Positions 52,794 to 61,484 of a stretch of DNA of 64,000 bases are shown here, piece by piece. Source of the DNA: Actinomyces qiguomingii (lineage in GTDB: Bacteria; Actinomycetota; Actinomycetes; Actinomycetales; Actinomycetaceae); assembly GCF_004102025.1 (NCBI RefSeq), contig NZ_CP025228.1:2976001-3040000 (forward strand). The letters are read 5' to 3'. The position numbers and the translations under genes are program-made. The notes under the pieces are model-generated. The model saw only the letters and a program-made list of their open reading frames with translations, was not told the origin of the DNA and searched no databases. Numbering within the stretch: position 1 is the stretch's first letter; every line of letters starts with the position of its first letter.

Positions 52794-53792
52794 ATGGCAC
52801 TGAACTACGGCGCCTACACCGCCTGCCTGTCGGATCGCCCACTTCCGGCCGCCCTGGACGTCCTGAAGGAGGCCGGGCTGACCGGCGCGGAGGTCAACGT
52901 AGGCGGTTTCATTCCCTCCCCGCACTGCCCCGTCGATGCGCTACTGGCCTCCCAGGCCGCCCGGGAGGACTACCTGGGTATCTTCGCCGAGCGCGGCATG
53001 CGCCTGTCCGGCCTGAACACCTCCGGCAACCCGGTATCACCGCTGCCCGCCGAGGGCATCAAGCACGCCGAGGACATCCGCAACGCCATCAGGCTGGCGG
53101 GCCTGCTCGGCGTCGGCGAAATCGTCACCATGTCCGGAACGCCCGGAACCGACCCGACGGCGAAGTACCCCACCTGGGTGGTCAACCCCTGGAACGGCAT
53201 CGACATGGAGATCCTCGACTACCAGTGGAGCGTGGTGGTGCCCTTCTTCAAGGAGATCGACACCCTGGCACGGGACAATGACGTGCAGGTCTGCCTGGAG
53301 CTGCACCCGCGCAATCTGGTGTTCAACATTCCCGCCTTCGAACGGCTGATCGAGGAGACCGGGGCCACGAACATCAAGGTGAACATGGATCCCTCACACC
53401 TGTTCTGGCAGCAGATGGACCCGATCGCAGCCACCCAGCGCCTGGGCGGCCTGGTCGGGCACGTCCACGCCAAGGACACCAAGATCTTCCCCGGCGTGGC
53501 CTACCGCGGAGTGCTCGACACCGACTTCGGGCACGTGCCCGCCGAGGCGGAGAACAAGACTCCGGTCGCCTACGGCTACTGGACCACCGCCTGGCCGCAG
53601 GACCCGGCCTGGCGCTTCGTCGCCTTCGGCCTGGGCCACGACACCGACTACTGGGCCGAGTTCCTGCGCGCCATCGCGGCGGTGAACCCGGACATGAACG
53701 TCAACATCGAGCACGAGGACGCCGAGTACGGCAACGTCGAGGGGCTGCAGCTCTCGGCTGCCAACCTGCTCGACGCCGCAGCCAGGCTCTGA
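52794..53792 (+). CDS. Sugar phosphate isomerase/epimerase family TIM barrel
   Basis: The start at 52794 follows AAGGAGAAC and gives 332 residues. The barrel has AGLTGAEVNVGGFIPSPHC, LELHPRNLVFN, VNMDPSHLFWQQMD, GHVHAKDTKIFPG and NIEHEDAEYGNVEG. The E, D, H and E positions would bind a divalent metal. It is the partner of the dehydrogenase at 51501. Such dehydrogenase/isomerase pairs commonly oxidise a sugar and then isomerise, epimerise or dehydrate the keto product. The substrate is unknown. Confidence 0.83.
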   Translation: MALNYGAYTACLSDRPLPAALDVLKEAGLTGAEVNVGGFIPSPHCPVDALLASQAAREDYLGIFAERGMRLSGLNTSGNPVSPLPAEGIKHAEDIRNAIRLAGLLGVGEIVTMSGTPGTDPTAKYPTWVVNPWNGIDMEILDYQWSVVVPFFKEIDTLARDNDVQVCLELHPRNLVFNIPAFERLIEETGATNIKVNMDPSHLFWQQMDPIAATQRLGGLVGHVHAKDTKIFPGVAYRGVLDTDFGHVPAEAENKTPVAYGYWTTAWPQDPAWRFVAFGLGHDTDYWAEFLRAIAAVNPDMNVNIEHEDAEYGNVEGLQLSAANLLDAAARL

Positions 53793-54093
53793 AACGGCCG
53801 GGAGTCGCTTGCCCACCCCGAAGCGGGCGGGAGGAGGGGGCAAAGGTGTGGCCGGGGCCGGCGGGAGCGGCCCGCCGAACGCGGGCCGCGGATGGTAAGC
53901 CGAGACTCCCTCCTCCCGCCCGCCCCTGCCCCGTCTTGCCCGCCGCATGACCAGCAAATAGGACAAATCTCCTACAGACCGTGTCTGCGGGCCCCATGAT
54001 CGCGCCAGTTGGGGCAAACTTGGATCTGATGCGCTACGGCCGTCCGCGGCGCACCCACTCGATGTCGAGACGCAGATAAAGGAAGGCTTCACC
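53793..54093. other. Intergenic region, 301 bp, with a large hairpin
   Basis: The region between the isomerase gene and pta holds the long hairpin at 53823-53923 and, at the right, the pta promoter region and its ribosome binding site (AAGGAAGG near 54080). No gene was seen. Confidence 0.5.
53823..53923 (+). terminator. Large stem-loop with 16-bp perfect outer stem
   Basis: GCGGGCGGGAGGAGGG (53823-53838) pairs perfectly with 53908-53923. The 69-base loop contains further GC-rich self-complementary sequence (around 53851-53890). It starts 30 bases after the isomerase stop, so termination is the simplest role. The size of the loop is unusual. Confidence 0.5.
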
Positions 54094-56148
54094 GTGGCGC
54101 GCAGCATTTATATCGCCTCCCCCAATGCCAGTACCGGCAAGTCGACCGTGGCTCTGGGCCTGGTCGCCTCCCTCACCAAGGTTGTGGCGAAGGTGGGCGT
54201 CTTCCGCCCCTTCGTCGCCTCCCGCGAGGACGAACCCTTCCTCGACCTGCTGCTGCGCCGCTGCGGCTCGACCGCATCGGCCGCGCAGTGCATCGGCGTG
54301 ACCTGGGACGAGTTCCACGCCGACCCCGATGAGGCTCTGTCACGCATCGTCGACGCCTACCGTGCGGTCGCCCGTGAGCACGACGTCGTCATCATCGACG
54401 GCTCGGACTTCTCCGACGTCGTCGGCAACCCGGAGTTAGCCCTCAATGCCCGGGTCGCCGCGAACATCGGGGTGCCCGTGCTGCTGGTGGTCTCCGGCCA
54501 GGGCGACCCGGAGGATGTGCGCGGCAGCGTCGAGGTCTCCATGGCGGAGATCGCCGACAACCATGCCCGCACCGTCGCCGTCGTCGCCAATAAGTGCCCC
54601 GCGGACACGCGCGCCGCGGTCGCCGCCTCCCTGAAGGGGCTGGAGGATGTTGCCACCACAACACTGCCGGAGGTGCCGCTGCTGGCGGCGCCGTCCGTAC
54701 GTGAGGTCATGTGCGCCGTCGAGGGCACTCTGATCGCGGGGGATGAGGCCCTGCTGGAAAGGGAGGCCGAGGGCGTGCTGATTGCCGCCATGGATGTCTC
54801 CCACGTGCTGGAGCGTCTGAACGAGGGGCAGGTGGTGATCGTCCCCGCGGACCGCTCCGCCGCGTTGATCTCGCTCGCCGCCGCACAGGCCTCCACCGGC
54901 TTCCCGAATCTGGCGGGTCTGGTACTCAACGGCGGGTTCAAGGTCGCTCCGCATGCCCTGCGCCTGATTGAGGGGCTGCGCCTGCCGCTACCGGTAATGA
55001 CCTCCCCGCTGGACACCTTCGCCGCCGCCTCGGTGGCCGGCTCACTGCAGGGCGGACTGGGGCAGGCCTCCTCCCGCAAGCTCGACGTCGCCGTGACCAC
55101 CTTCGAACAGGAGGCGGACGTGGACGCCCTGCTGGCCGCCCTGGAGGTCAGACCCACCGAGGTCGTCACGCCCATCATGTTCCAGGCCGAGCTGATCGAG
55201 CGCTCCCGGGCCGATCGCAAGACCATTGTGCTGCCCGAACCCGACGACGACCGCATCCTGCGCGCCGCCGACGTCATTGCCCGCCGTGGCATCGCCGACC
55301 TGATCCTGCTGGGCGACGAGACCGCGGTTCGGGCACGCGCCGCCGAGCTGGGCCTGGATATCTCCTCCGCGCGGGTGGTGTCCACCGCCGACCCCGAGCT
55401 GCTAGAGAAGTACGCCGCCGAGTTCGCTCGCCTGCGAGCAAAGAAGGGCGTCACCCTGGAGCAGGCGCGCGAGCGGGTCCAGGACGTGTCTTACTTCGGC
55501 ACCATGATGGTGCACATGGGCGACGCCGACGGCATGGTCTCGGGGGCGGCCCACACCACCGCCCACACCATCGTCCCCTCCTTCCAGATCATCAAGACCA
55601 AGCCGAGTACTTCCATCGTGTCCTCGGTGTTCCTGATGCTGCTGGAGGACCGGGTCCTGGTGTATGGCGACTGCGCCGTCAACCCCGACCCGACCGCTGA
55701 GCAACTGGCCGACATCGCCATCTCCTCCGCCGCCACCGCCAGACAGTTCGGGGTGGAGCCGCGCGTGGCCATGTTGTCCTTCTCCACCGGCACCTCCGGT
55801 AAGGGCGCGGATGTGGACAAGGTGCGTGAGGCCACCCGGATCGTGCGGGACAAGGCGCCGGAACTGGCCGTGGAGGGACCGATCCAGTACGACGCGGCCA
55901 TCGACCCGACCGTCGCCGCGAAGAAGGCCCCCGACTCGGAGGTGGCGGGGCGCGCCAACGTGTTCATCTTCCCCGACCTGTCCAGCGGCAACATCGGTTA
56001 CAAGGCGGTGCAGCGCTCCTCCGGCGCCATCGCCATCGGACCGGTCCTGCAAGGCCTGAACAAGCCGGTCAACGACCTGTCCCGAGGCGCCCTGGTGGAG
56101 GACATCGTCAACACCGTGGCGATCACCGCCGTCCAGGCACAGGACTGA
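54094..56148 (+). CDS. pta: Phosphate acetyltransferase (long form with DRTGG domain)
   Basis: A GTG start at 54094 after AAGGAAGG gives 684 residues, the length of the three-domain Pta. The N-terminus is a dethiobiotin-synthetase-like P-loop domain (YIASPNASTGKSTVALGLVA), then a DRTGG regulatory domain (about 210-330). The catalytic PTA_PTB domain runs from about 350 (RKTIVLPEPDDDRILRAADV; MVSGAAHTTAHTI; VYGDCAVNPDPTAEQLADIA; GRANVFIFPDLSSGNIGYK). It makes acetyl-phosphate from acetyl-CoA. With ackA 95 bp downstream it yields acetate and ATP. Confidence 0.95.
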   Translation: MARSIYIASPNASTGKSTVALGLVASLTKVVAKVGVFRPFVASREDEPFLDLLLRRCGSTASAAQCIGVTWDEFHADPDEALSRIVDAYRAVAREHDVVIIDGSDFSDVVGNPELALNARVAANIGVPVLLVVSGQGDPEDVRGSVEVSMAEIADNHARTVAVVANKCPADTRAAVAASLKGLEDVATTTLPEVPLLAAPSVREVMCAVEGTLIAGDEALLEREAEGVLIAAMDVSHVLERLNEGQVVIVPADRSAALISLAAAQASTGFPNLAGLVLNGGFKVAPHALRLIEGLRLPLPVMTSPLDTFAAASVAGSLQGGLGQASSRKLDVAVTTFEQEADVDALLAALEVRPTEVVTPIMFQAELIERSRADRKTIVLPEPDDDRILRAADVIARRGIADLILLGDETAVRARAAELGLDISSARVVSTADPELLEKYAAEFARLRAKKGVTLEQARERVQDVSYFGTMMVHMGDADGMVSGAAHTTAHTIVPSFQIIKTKPSTSIVSSVFLMLLEDRVLVYGDCAVNPDPTAEQLADIAISSAATARQFGVEPRVAMLSFSTGTSGKGADVDKVREATRIVRDKAPELAVEGPIQYDAAIDPTVAAKKAPDSEVAGRANVFIFPDLSSGNIGYKAVQRSSGAIAIGPVLQGLNKPVNDLSRGALVEDIVNTVAITAVQAQD

Positions 56149-56243
56149 TATTCTCCGCCGTCGCCCCGCGTTCGAACGGTCGGCCGCGGCGGGCACAGCA
56201 AGTTTGCACATCTGTTAGAACCCGCCCGTAAGAAAGGCTCACC

Positions 56244-57428
56244 GTGACCACCCGGACCGTCCTTGTCATCAACTCCGGCTCCTCCTCAATCAAGTATCAG
56301 CTCGTCGCCCCCGACTCCGGCCAGTCCCTGGCCTCGGGGCTGGTGGAGCGCATCGGGGAGGAGACCGGCACCATCATTCATCGCCGGGCCGGAGACAAGA
56401 CCCAGGTGGACGAGCCGGTCCCCGACCACGGCTTCGGCCTGTCAGAGGTGTTGCGCCTGTTCGATGAACAGGGCCCGACCCTGTCCGAGGCGAATATCGT
56501 GGCGGTGGGCCACCGCGTGGTGCAGGGCGGCCGCTACTTCTCCGGCCCCGCCCTGATAGACGACGACGTGATCAGCAAGATCAGTGAACTGGTGCCATTG
56601 GGGCCGCTGCACAACCCGGCCCACCTGAAGGGCATTGAGGTGGGGCTGGAACTGCTGTCCGATGTGCCGCACGTGGCCGTATTCGACACCGCCTTCTTCC
56701 AGGACCTGCCGGAGGAGGCGGCGCGTTACGCCCTCAAGCGCGATGTGGCCGACAAGTACTCCATCCGCCGCTACGGCGCGCACGGAACCAGTCACCAGTT
56801 CGTCTCCGGACAGGTCTCCGCCCTGCTGAGACGCGACGATCTCAAGCAGATCGTGCTGCACCTGGGCAACGGCGCCTCCGCCTCCGCCGTAGTGGCCGGC
56901 CGCGCCGTGGAGACCTCCATGGGGCTGACTCCGCTGGAGGGCCTGGTCATGGGTGGGCGCACCGGGGACATCGACCCGGCCGCCGTCTTCCACCTGGCCC
57001 GAGTGGCGGGTATGAGCGCCGATGAGATCGACTACCTGTTCAACCGCGAGTCCGGCATGAAGGGCCTGACGGGAGACAATGACATGCGGGAGGTGTGGAA
57101 GCGCATCGACGCCGGTGAGCAGCATGCCCGCGAGGCGATGGACATCTACCTGCACCGCCTGGTGAAGTATGTGGGCGCCTACGCCGCCGTCATGGGCGGC
57201 CTGGACGCCCTGACCTTCACCGCCGGCATCGGCGAGAACGATGCCCGCCTGCGCGCCGAACTGGTGGAGCGTCTGAGCTACACGGGCATGCGGCTCGACG
57301 CCGAGAAGAACGCGGCCCATTCCGGCGAGGGCCGTGTGGTGTCCGCCCCGGACTCCGCCGTCGCCGTGCTGGTCTACCCCACCAATGAGGAGCTGGCCAT
57401 CGCCCGCCAGGCCATGACGCTGCTCTGA
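56244..57428 (+). CDS. ackA: Acetate kinase
   Basis: A GTG start gives 394 residues. Signature motifs are VLVINSGSSSIKYQL at the N-terminus, GHRVVQGG, AVFDTAFFQDLP, GAHGTSHQFVS, LHLGNGASASAV, GLVMGGRTGDIDPA and FTAGIGENDARLR. It transfers phosphate from acetyl-phosphate to ADP. It is paired with pta in the usual order. In an inositol-using fermenter this couple would recover ATP from the acetyl-CoA made by IolA. Its transcription probably ends at the hairpin at 57439-57463. Confidence 0.96.
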   Translation: MTTRTVLVINSGSSSIKYQLVAPDSGQSLASGLVERIGEETGTIIHRRAGDKTQVDEPVPDHGFGLSEVLRLFDEQGPTLSEANIVAVGHRVVQGGRYFSGPALIDDDVISKISELVPLGPLHNPAHLKGIEVGLELLSDVPHVAVFDTAFFQDLPEEAARYALKRDVADKYSIRRYGAHGTSHQFVSGQVSALLRRDDLKQIVLHLGNGASASAVVAGRAVETSMGLTPLEGLVMGGRTGDIDPAAVFHLARVAGMSADEIDYLFNRESGMKGLTGDNDMREVWKRIDAGEQHAREAMDIYLHRLVKYVGAYAAVMGGLDALTFTAGIGENDARLRAELVERLSYTGMRLDAEKNAAHSGEGRVVSAPDSAVAVLVYPTNEELAIARQAMTLL

Positions 57429-57438
57429 GGCGCCTGTC

Positions 57439-57463
57439 AGGCCCGGTTTAAAGCCGGACCTGG
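57439..57463 (+). terminator. Hairpin after ackA
   Basis: CAGGCCCGG (57439-57447) pairs with CCGGACCTG (57455-57463) with one mismatch, 11 bases after the ackA stop. Confidence 0.55.
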
Positions 57464-57539
57464 TTGCTTCCGGGCAGTTCAGACAGCTGCGTCGCGGACG
57501 GCGTTCCGACACTCAGCCCTAATACACCTTCTCGGGTGG

Positions 57540-57920
57540 TTAGGGTGGTTTGAGTTTGCTTGGCAGTAGATCGACCGCCCATCGGTTGCCGGCCTGGCCG
57601 GGGGTGCCCTTGGTCGAGATCTGCCCGTCGCAGCCCAGCACCTCAAGCAGTTGGCGGGTTTTGCGGCTGTCGTAGCCGGCATCAAGGTGCACGGTGATGC
57701 GCTCGGGCGGATCGAAGCCGAACTGGCTCAGGCATGCCAGGGTGGGGGCCAGCAGCGGGGAGTCGTTACGGTTGGCCTGGGCAACTACCACCCCGATGGG
57801 GATGCCGTGGCCTTCGACCATCACTGAGCGCTTGGTGCCTTGCTTGCCCCTGTCCACCGGGGAGGGGCAAGCCCCCCGAGCCCCGGCACCGCTGGGGCCA
57901 ACAACCCACATGCGAGCCAT
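57540..57920 (-). pseudogene. IS5-like transposase fragment
   Basis: The frame reads PSPVDRGKQGTKRSVMVEG, IPIGVVVAQANRNDSPLLAP and ITVHLDAGYDSRKTRQLLEV then ISTKGTPGQAGNRWAVD. These are the middle blocks of IS5/IS4-type DDE transposases (the GxKR-x-V-x-EGxGIP, NRND and DxGYDSxxxR regions). The first domain is missing and the C-terminal catalytic Glu region after NRWAVD is replaced by an unrelated tail. It is a dead remnant between ackA and rnhA. No inverted repeats could be defined. Confidence 0.75.
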
Positions 57921-57987
57921 GACCTACTGACGCGAACTCTTCGATTTGTTCGGCCACCCCGCTGGCATGAGAAGGTCGCCCCCATAA

Positions 57988-58584
57988 TCAGAATAGTGCG
58001 TCGGGACCCGCAGGTACCTGCCGTACACGCTCGGTACTCGGATCATCTGTTTCAGTAGGCCGCTGCTGCGCCCCGGCAGCAGTTCCCGCCATCCTGGGCG
58101 ACGCATCGCCGCGATGGGTCCAGCCGGGACCCGCGGGCACGGCCGTGCCCCGCTGGTAGGCCGTGGCGGCCGCGCGGGCACGCTGGTCGGCGGCCTCATT
58201 CATGGGGTGGCCCACATGTCCACGTACCCATTCGAAGCGGATCTTGCGCCCACGCATGGCTGCATCCAACTGCTTCATCAGATCATCGTTTAGCACCGGT
58301 TTGCCATCGCCCTTGCGCCAACCGCGCTTCTTCCAGCCGTGGATCCACTTGGTCAGGGAGTTGATGACGTACTGGGAGTCGGCCTGGATGAGCAGCTCCT
58401 CACCGGCCAGGCCCGCCTGGGCGGTCGCCCGCAGCAACTCCAGCACAGCGGTGAGTTCACCGCGGTTGTTGGTGGAGTTCTCCCAGCCTCCCGCGGCCCA
58501 GCAGTCGTCGTCCACGTACCAGGCCCAGCCGGCCGGTCCGGGATTGCCCAGGGCGGAGCCGTCCGCCGCAGCAATGATCGTCAT
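57988..58584 (-). CDS. rnhA: Ribonuclease HI
   Basis: The 198-residue enzyme cleaves RNA in RNA-DNA hybrids. The acidic catalytic residues are visible: Asp in IAAADGSALGNPG, Glu in NSTNNRGELTAVLELLRA, Asp in LLIQADSQYVINSLTKW, and the C-terminal His and Asp in WVRGHVGHPMNEAADQRA. After about residue 145 comes a proline/threonine-rich tail not part of the RNase H fold. It is longer than E. coli RNase HI (155) because of this tail. Confidence 0.93.
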   Translation of the reverse strand: MTIIAAADGSALGNPGPAGWAWYVDDDCWAAGGWENSTNNRGELTAVLELLRATAQAGLAGEELLIQADSQYVINSLTKWIHGWKKRGWRKGDGKPVLNDDLMKQLDAAMRGRKIRFEWVRGHVGHPMNEAADQRARAAATAYQRGTAVPAGPGWTHRGDASPRMAGTAAGAQQRPTETDDPSTERVRQVPAGPDALF

Positions 58585-59219
58585 GCCCGCACCTTACCGG
58601 CTCAACTCACCGACTTATCTCACCTCACGGCGACAGGCCGGCCGAATGCTGAAGTGGATAGATATGGGGCTCTTGGTGCTTGTGGGTGTGAGGCTGGCTG
58701 GTGTGGTGGTTGAGGTCGTCTGCTACGCCGGTTGGTTCTCTACTACGCCGGTTAGGTGTTTGCTGAAGGGCTGCAGAGCGTTCAGCACAGGCTGAAGGGG
58801 CGTAGTAAAAGCAGAAGTGGCGTAGTAGAGGCCGAAGTGGCGTACCCAACGCCGTCTCCAACGCTCCCCCGGCCTACAGCGCTCCCCCGCCTCCAATGAT
58901 CCCCCGCGCTCCCTGCGCTTCTCGCGCCGTGTGCTGCCGTCTCTGTGCCGCTCCGGGTCGCAGGCCTAGGCCACGGTCGCTGTCATCCTCGCCCCGCGCG
59001 CCCCAGGGGGCGTTTTATTGGGCGGCATGTTGGGCATCGACGGCGTGGATCCTGTGAACCCGGTCGGGCCCCGGCCCTCCACTTGGACCGCGTTTCTTCA
59101 CTTGGACCGTCTGAGACATAACAGCACACTTTGATTTGCTTCAGCGTTCGTGTCCGGTTTTGGGCTGAGGATCAGACCGCATGGGTAGGGTCTTCGTGAC
59201 ACCTTGAGGAGGGTGCGCG
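58585..59219. other. Intergenic region, 635 bp
   Basis: No gene is supported. From 58668 to about 58845 lies a partial copy of MITE-like element B. A CGCTCCCCC-rich stretch follows near 58868-58915. TTGGACCG motifs at 59083-59115 belong to the interspersed repeat also seen at 29160-29215 and 29806-29865. The left end of the IS3-family element is at about 59132. Confidence 0.55.
58668..58845. repeat. Partial copy of MITE-like element B
   Basis: GGCTCTTGGTGCTTGTGGGT (58668-) resembles an ISL3-type end. The following bases (CTACGCCGGTTGG, CTACTACGCCGGTT, GTGTTTGCTGAAGGGCTG, GGCGTAGTAGAGG) track the reverse complement of 29550-29682 closely. The opposite end was not found. Confidence 0.6.
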
Positions 59220-59567
59220 ATGAGCAGTGATGCTGACACGACGAGGGGTTCTGGGCGTCGGGCCAAGGTGTTCTTGTCGCCTTCGCAGAAGTATGAGATC
59301 TACGTAAGGCTGATGCGAGAGGAGGTCACGGTGGGGGCGGCTGCGACCGAGGCCGGAGTGGACCGCTCCACGATCGTGAGGCTGCGGCAGGTCGCCAGGC
59401 AAGGCGCCTTGGACGCGTTGTCGGCTTCGCGTCCGGGTTCGTCTGGCAAGTCGGCTCGTGATGTCGAGCTTGAGCAGGCCAGGGCCGAGATCGACCGCTT
59501 GACCCGTACGGTGACGGAGCAGGCGGTGAAGTTGGTGGTGCTGGAGAAAAAAGGGGGCTCGGTCTGA
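59220..59567 (+). CDS. IS3-family transposase OrfA
   Basis: The 115-residue protein has a helix-turn-helix (FLSPSQKYEIYVRLMREEVT; GAAATEAGVDRSTIVRLRQV) and a C-terminal leucine-zipper-like coiled coil (DVELEQARAEIDRLTRTVTE). It binds the IS ends and dimerises with the OrfAB fusion. Six A followed by five G (59547-59557) lie just before its stop. A -1 slip there would fuse it to OrfB, whose frame is open from 59549. Stop and OrfB start overlap as TGATG (59565-59569). Confidence 0.88.
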   Translation: MSSDADTTRGSGRRAKVFLSPSQKYEIYVRLMREEVTVGAAATEAGVDRSTIVRLRQVARQGALDALSASRPGSSGKSARDVELEQARAEIDRLTRTVTEQAVKLVVLEKKGGSV

Positions 59568-60655
59568 TGCCCGGTGCCCCGGTCCCCGCCCGGGTGGATG
59601 CGCCCGTCAAACAGGGGCTTTTGGAGCTGGTGGACTACGCCACCGGTCAGGGCTGGACCGTGGCTAAGGCCTGTGAGGTCCTGGGACTGGCCGAGCGACG
59701 CTACCGGCGCTGGAAACGGCGCCAGAACGGGGTAGGACTGGCCGACGCCCGGCCTGGCGCCGCTGTCAATGCCCTGATGCCGTGCGAGATCGAGGCGATT
59801 GTGGACGCCTTCGAGACTTTCGGTGAGAAGGACTTCTCTCACCGTCGCCTGGCTCACCGAGGCTCCTACAACGGGTTGTTCTGGGCGTCGGCCTCCACCG
59901 TCCGCAGGGTCCTGAATGACCACGAGCTTCGGTTCAGGCATCCCGCCCGGCCAGCGCGCTCCAAGCGTCGTCCGTTCCCCGACTGGGCGACGTACAAGCC
60001 CAACTCGATCTGGATCTACGACTCCACTCACTTCACCGCCTGCGGCATGACTGTGCTGATCATCGAGGATCTGGTCTCACGCAAGTGGATCACCCATGTG
60101 GTCTCCAGCGAGGAGACCCACCACCAGGTCCGCCTCGCCTTCGAGCAGGCCCTGGACGCCGAAGGCCTGCTCGAGGCCGCCCTGGAACGAGCCCAGGCCC
60201 TGAAGCGCCGGCTGACGCTTGACGGAGACGATGAACTGACCCCGATCCTGTTGGCGGTGTCCGACAACGGCTCCCAGATGATTGCTGCCAACACCCGCAG
60301 GTTCATGGCCATGGTCGCCATCGCCCAGCACTTCGGACGGCCGGCGACTCCGACCGACCAGGCCTGGATCGAGTCCCTCAACGGAACACTCAAGGCCGAG
60401 TGGCCTCACCTGCTGGCAATCACCGATCCCGCTGTCCTGAGGGCCGAACTCGACTCTGTGCGCACCGAGTACAACAGCCAGCGCTTGCACTCCGGAATCG
60501 GCTACGTCACACCCCTGGACGAGCACACCGGGCGCGGGCCGGCCATCCGCAAGGCCCGCCAGGAAGGCCTGAAACGGGCCGCTCAGCAGCGCCTTGCCTA
60601 CAACCGCAAACAACGAGACAATCAAACCAACCAAGAAGACCACGATGATGTCTGA
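59567..60655 (+). CDS. IS3-family transposase OrfB (DDE integrase core)
   Basis: The 362-residue protein has an N-terminal HTH_21-like region (KACEVLGLAERRYRRWKRR; FSHRRLAHRGSYNGLFWAS) and an rve integrase core. Catalytic Asp lies in NSIWIYDSTHF, Asp in ILLAVSDNGSQMIA and Glu in TDQAWIESLNGTLKAEW, followed by EYNSQRLHSGIGYVTPLDEH. It cuts and joins the IS ends. It is complete and probably active, made alone from its own ATG and as an OrfAB fusion by frameshifting. Confidence 0.92.
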   Translation: MPGAPVPARVDAPVKQGLLELVDYATGQGWTVAKACEVLGLAERRYRRWKRRQNGVGLADARPGAAVNALMPCEIEAIVDAFETFGEKDFSHRRLAHRGSYNGLFWASASTVRRVLNDHELRFRHPARPARSKRRPFPDWATYKPNSIWIYDSTHFTACGMTVLIIEDLVSRKWITHVVSSEETHHQVRLAFEQALDAEGLLEAALERAQALKRRLTLDGDDELTPILLAVSDNGSQMIAANTRRFMAMVAIAQHFGRPATPTDQAWIESLNGTLKAEWPHLLAITDPAVLRAELDSVRTEYNSQRLHSGIGYVTPLDEHTGRGPAIRKARQEGLKRAAQQRLAYNRKQRDNQTNQEDHDDV

Positions 60656-60995
60656 TCCAACCGCCCCAAGCGGACATTAACGCTGAAACAGGTCACACTA
60701 CGGCGGTCCGAACGGAGCGAAGCGGTCCAAATGGAGGCTGACGGTCCAAACAAAGAAAAACAGCCCAAACAGGGCAGGTCGCCGGCGAACGCCCCACGAC
60801 ACGCCGACCGCCAGCACCGCATTCGCGCCGCTGGCCCCAACCGGAGGCGGAAGGACTCAGAAACAAGCGAAGCCCTGGGACCCTGTGGGCCCCGAGGGCC
60901 ATCGCCGCGTCCTGTCCCACTGCAAAGAACGCGCCGCCTGCGCACCCGCCTCAGGGAGGCGGGCGGCAGGCGGCGCGTCTTACGGCGCTAGTGCC
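60656..60995. other. Intergenic region, 340 bp
   Basis: It contains the right end of the IS3-family element (to about 60695), several CGGTCC/GGTCCAAA motifs of the interspersed repeat family (60703-60755), then unremarkable sequence up to the HPr terminator at 60931-60976. No gene is supported. Confidence 0.5.
60931..60976 (-). terminator. Two-part hairpin terminator of ptsH
   Basis: GCGCCGCCTGC (60931-60941) pairs perfectly with 60966-60976, enclosing a second stem CCCGCC/GGCGGG (60945-60950, 60958-60963). On the minus strand a T-rich GTTCTTT follows, consistent with an intrinsic terminator. Confidence 0.75.
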
Positions 60996-61262
60996 TCAGG
61001 CGTCGAGGTCGGTCTCCAGGAGGGCCTTGAGCTCCTCCAGGGCGCCGTCCGCGCCGTCGGCGTCGGAGGCGAGGGTGACGACGTCGCCGAAGCCGGCGCC
61101 GAGCGTCATCACGCCCAGAATCGAGGAGGCGTCAACGGGAGCGCCGCCCTCCTTGGCGATGGTGACGGGGACACCCTTCTCCGCTACGGCCTTTACGAAG
61201 GTCGCGGCAGGACGGGCGTGGAGGCCGACCTTGGAGGCGATAGTGGCGGTGACCTGGGCCAT
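60996..61262 (-). CDS. ptsH: HPr phosphocarrier protein of the PTS
   Basis: From 61262, with AAAGGAG upstream, the product is 88 residues. The active-site His15 is in KVGLHARPAATFVKA, and the regulatory Ser46 region is DASSILGVMTLGAG. HPr passes phosphate from enzyme I to sugar-specific EIIA proteins, and Ser46 phosphorylation in Gram-positives links it to catabolite control. It is alone here with its own terminator. No ptsI or EII gene is in the window. Confidence 0.94.
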   Translation of the reverse strand: MAQVTATIASKVGLHARPAATFVKAVAEKGVPVTIAKEGGAPVDASSILGVMTLGAGFGDVVTLASDADGADGALEELKALLETDLDA

Positions 61263-61484
61263 GTGTACTCCTTTGAGAGAACCGGGATCAGCACCGGGAT
61301 GCAGGGATTGCACCTGTGCGCTGATATGAACCAGCACGACGGCTGATGTCAGGCTCACACTACCCGACTTCGCCGCCCCGTGGCTGCAAATAACGCCACG
61401 AATACGGTCCGCGCGCCAATTGCCGTATGGATCGCCGCACCACTCGCCGGTCAATCGCCGCATCAACGGCCTGCAACTGGCCAC

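Larger units (their letters stand above)
59132..60695. mobile_element. IS3-family insertion sequence
   Basis: Two overlapping transposase genes are enclosed by imperfect inverted repeats. The left end reads TGATTTGCTTCAGCGTT.. from 59132, and the right, on the other strand, TGACCTGTTTCAGCGTT.. from 60695. Both continue to TGTCCG and GATCAGA. The exact outer base is uncertain by a few positions, and a target duplication was not clear. It sits within TTGGACCG/CGGTCC-type interspersed repeats. Confidence 0.8.

Noticed and set aside
58868..58915. CGCTCCCCC-rich stretch as a regulatory array
   Set aside because: The units are irregular in length and sequence and are best explained as low-complexity GC-rich DNA.
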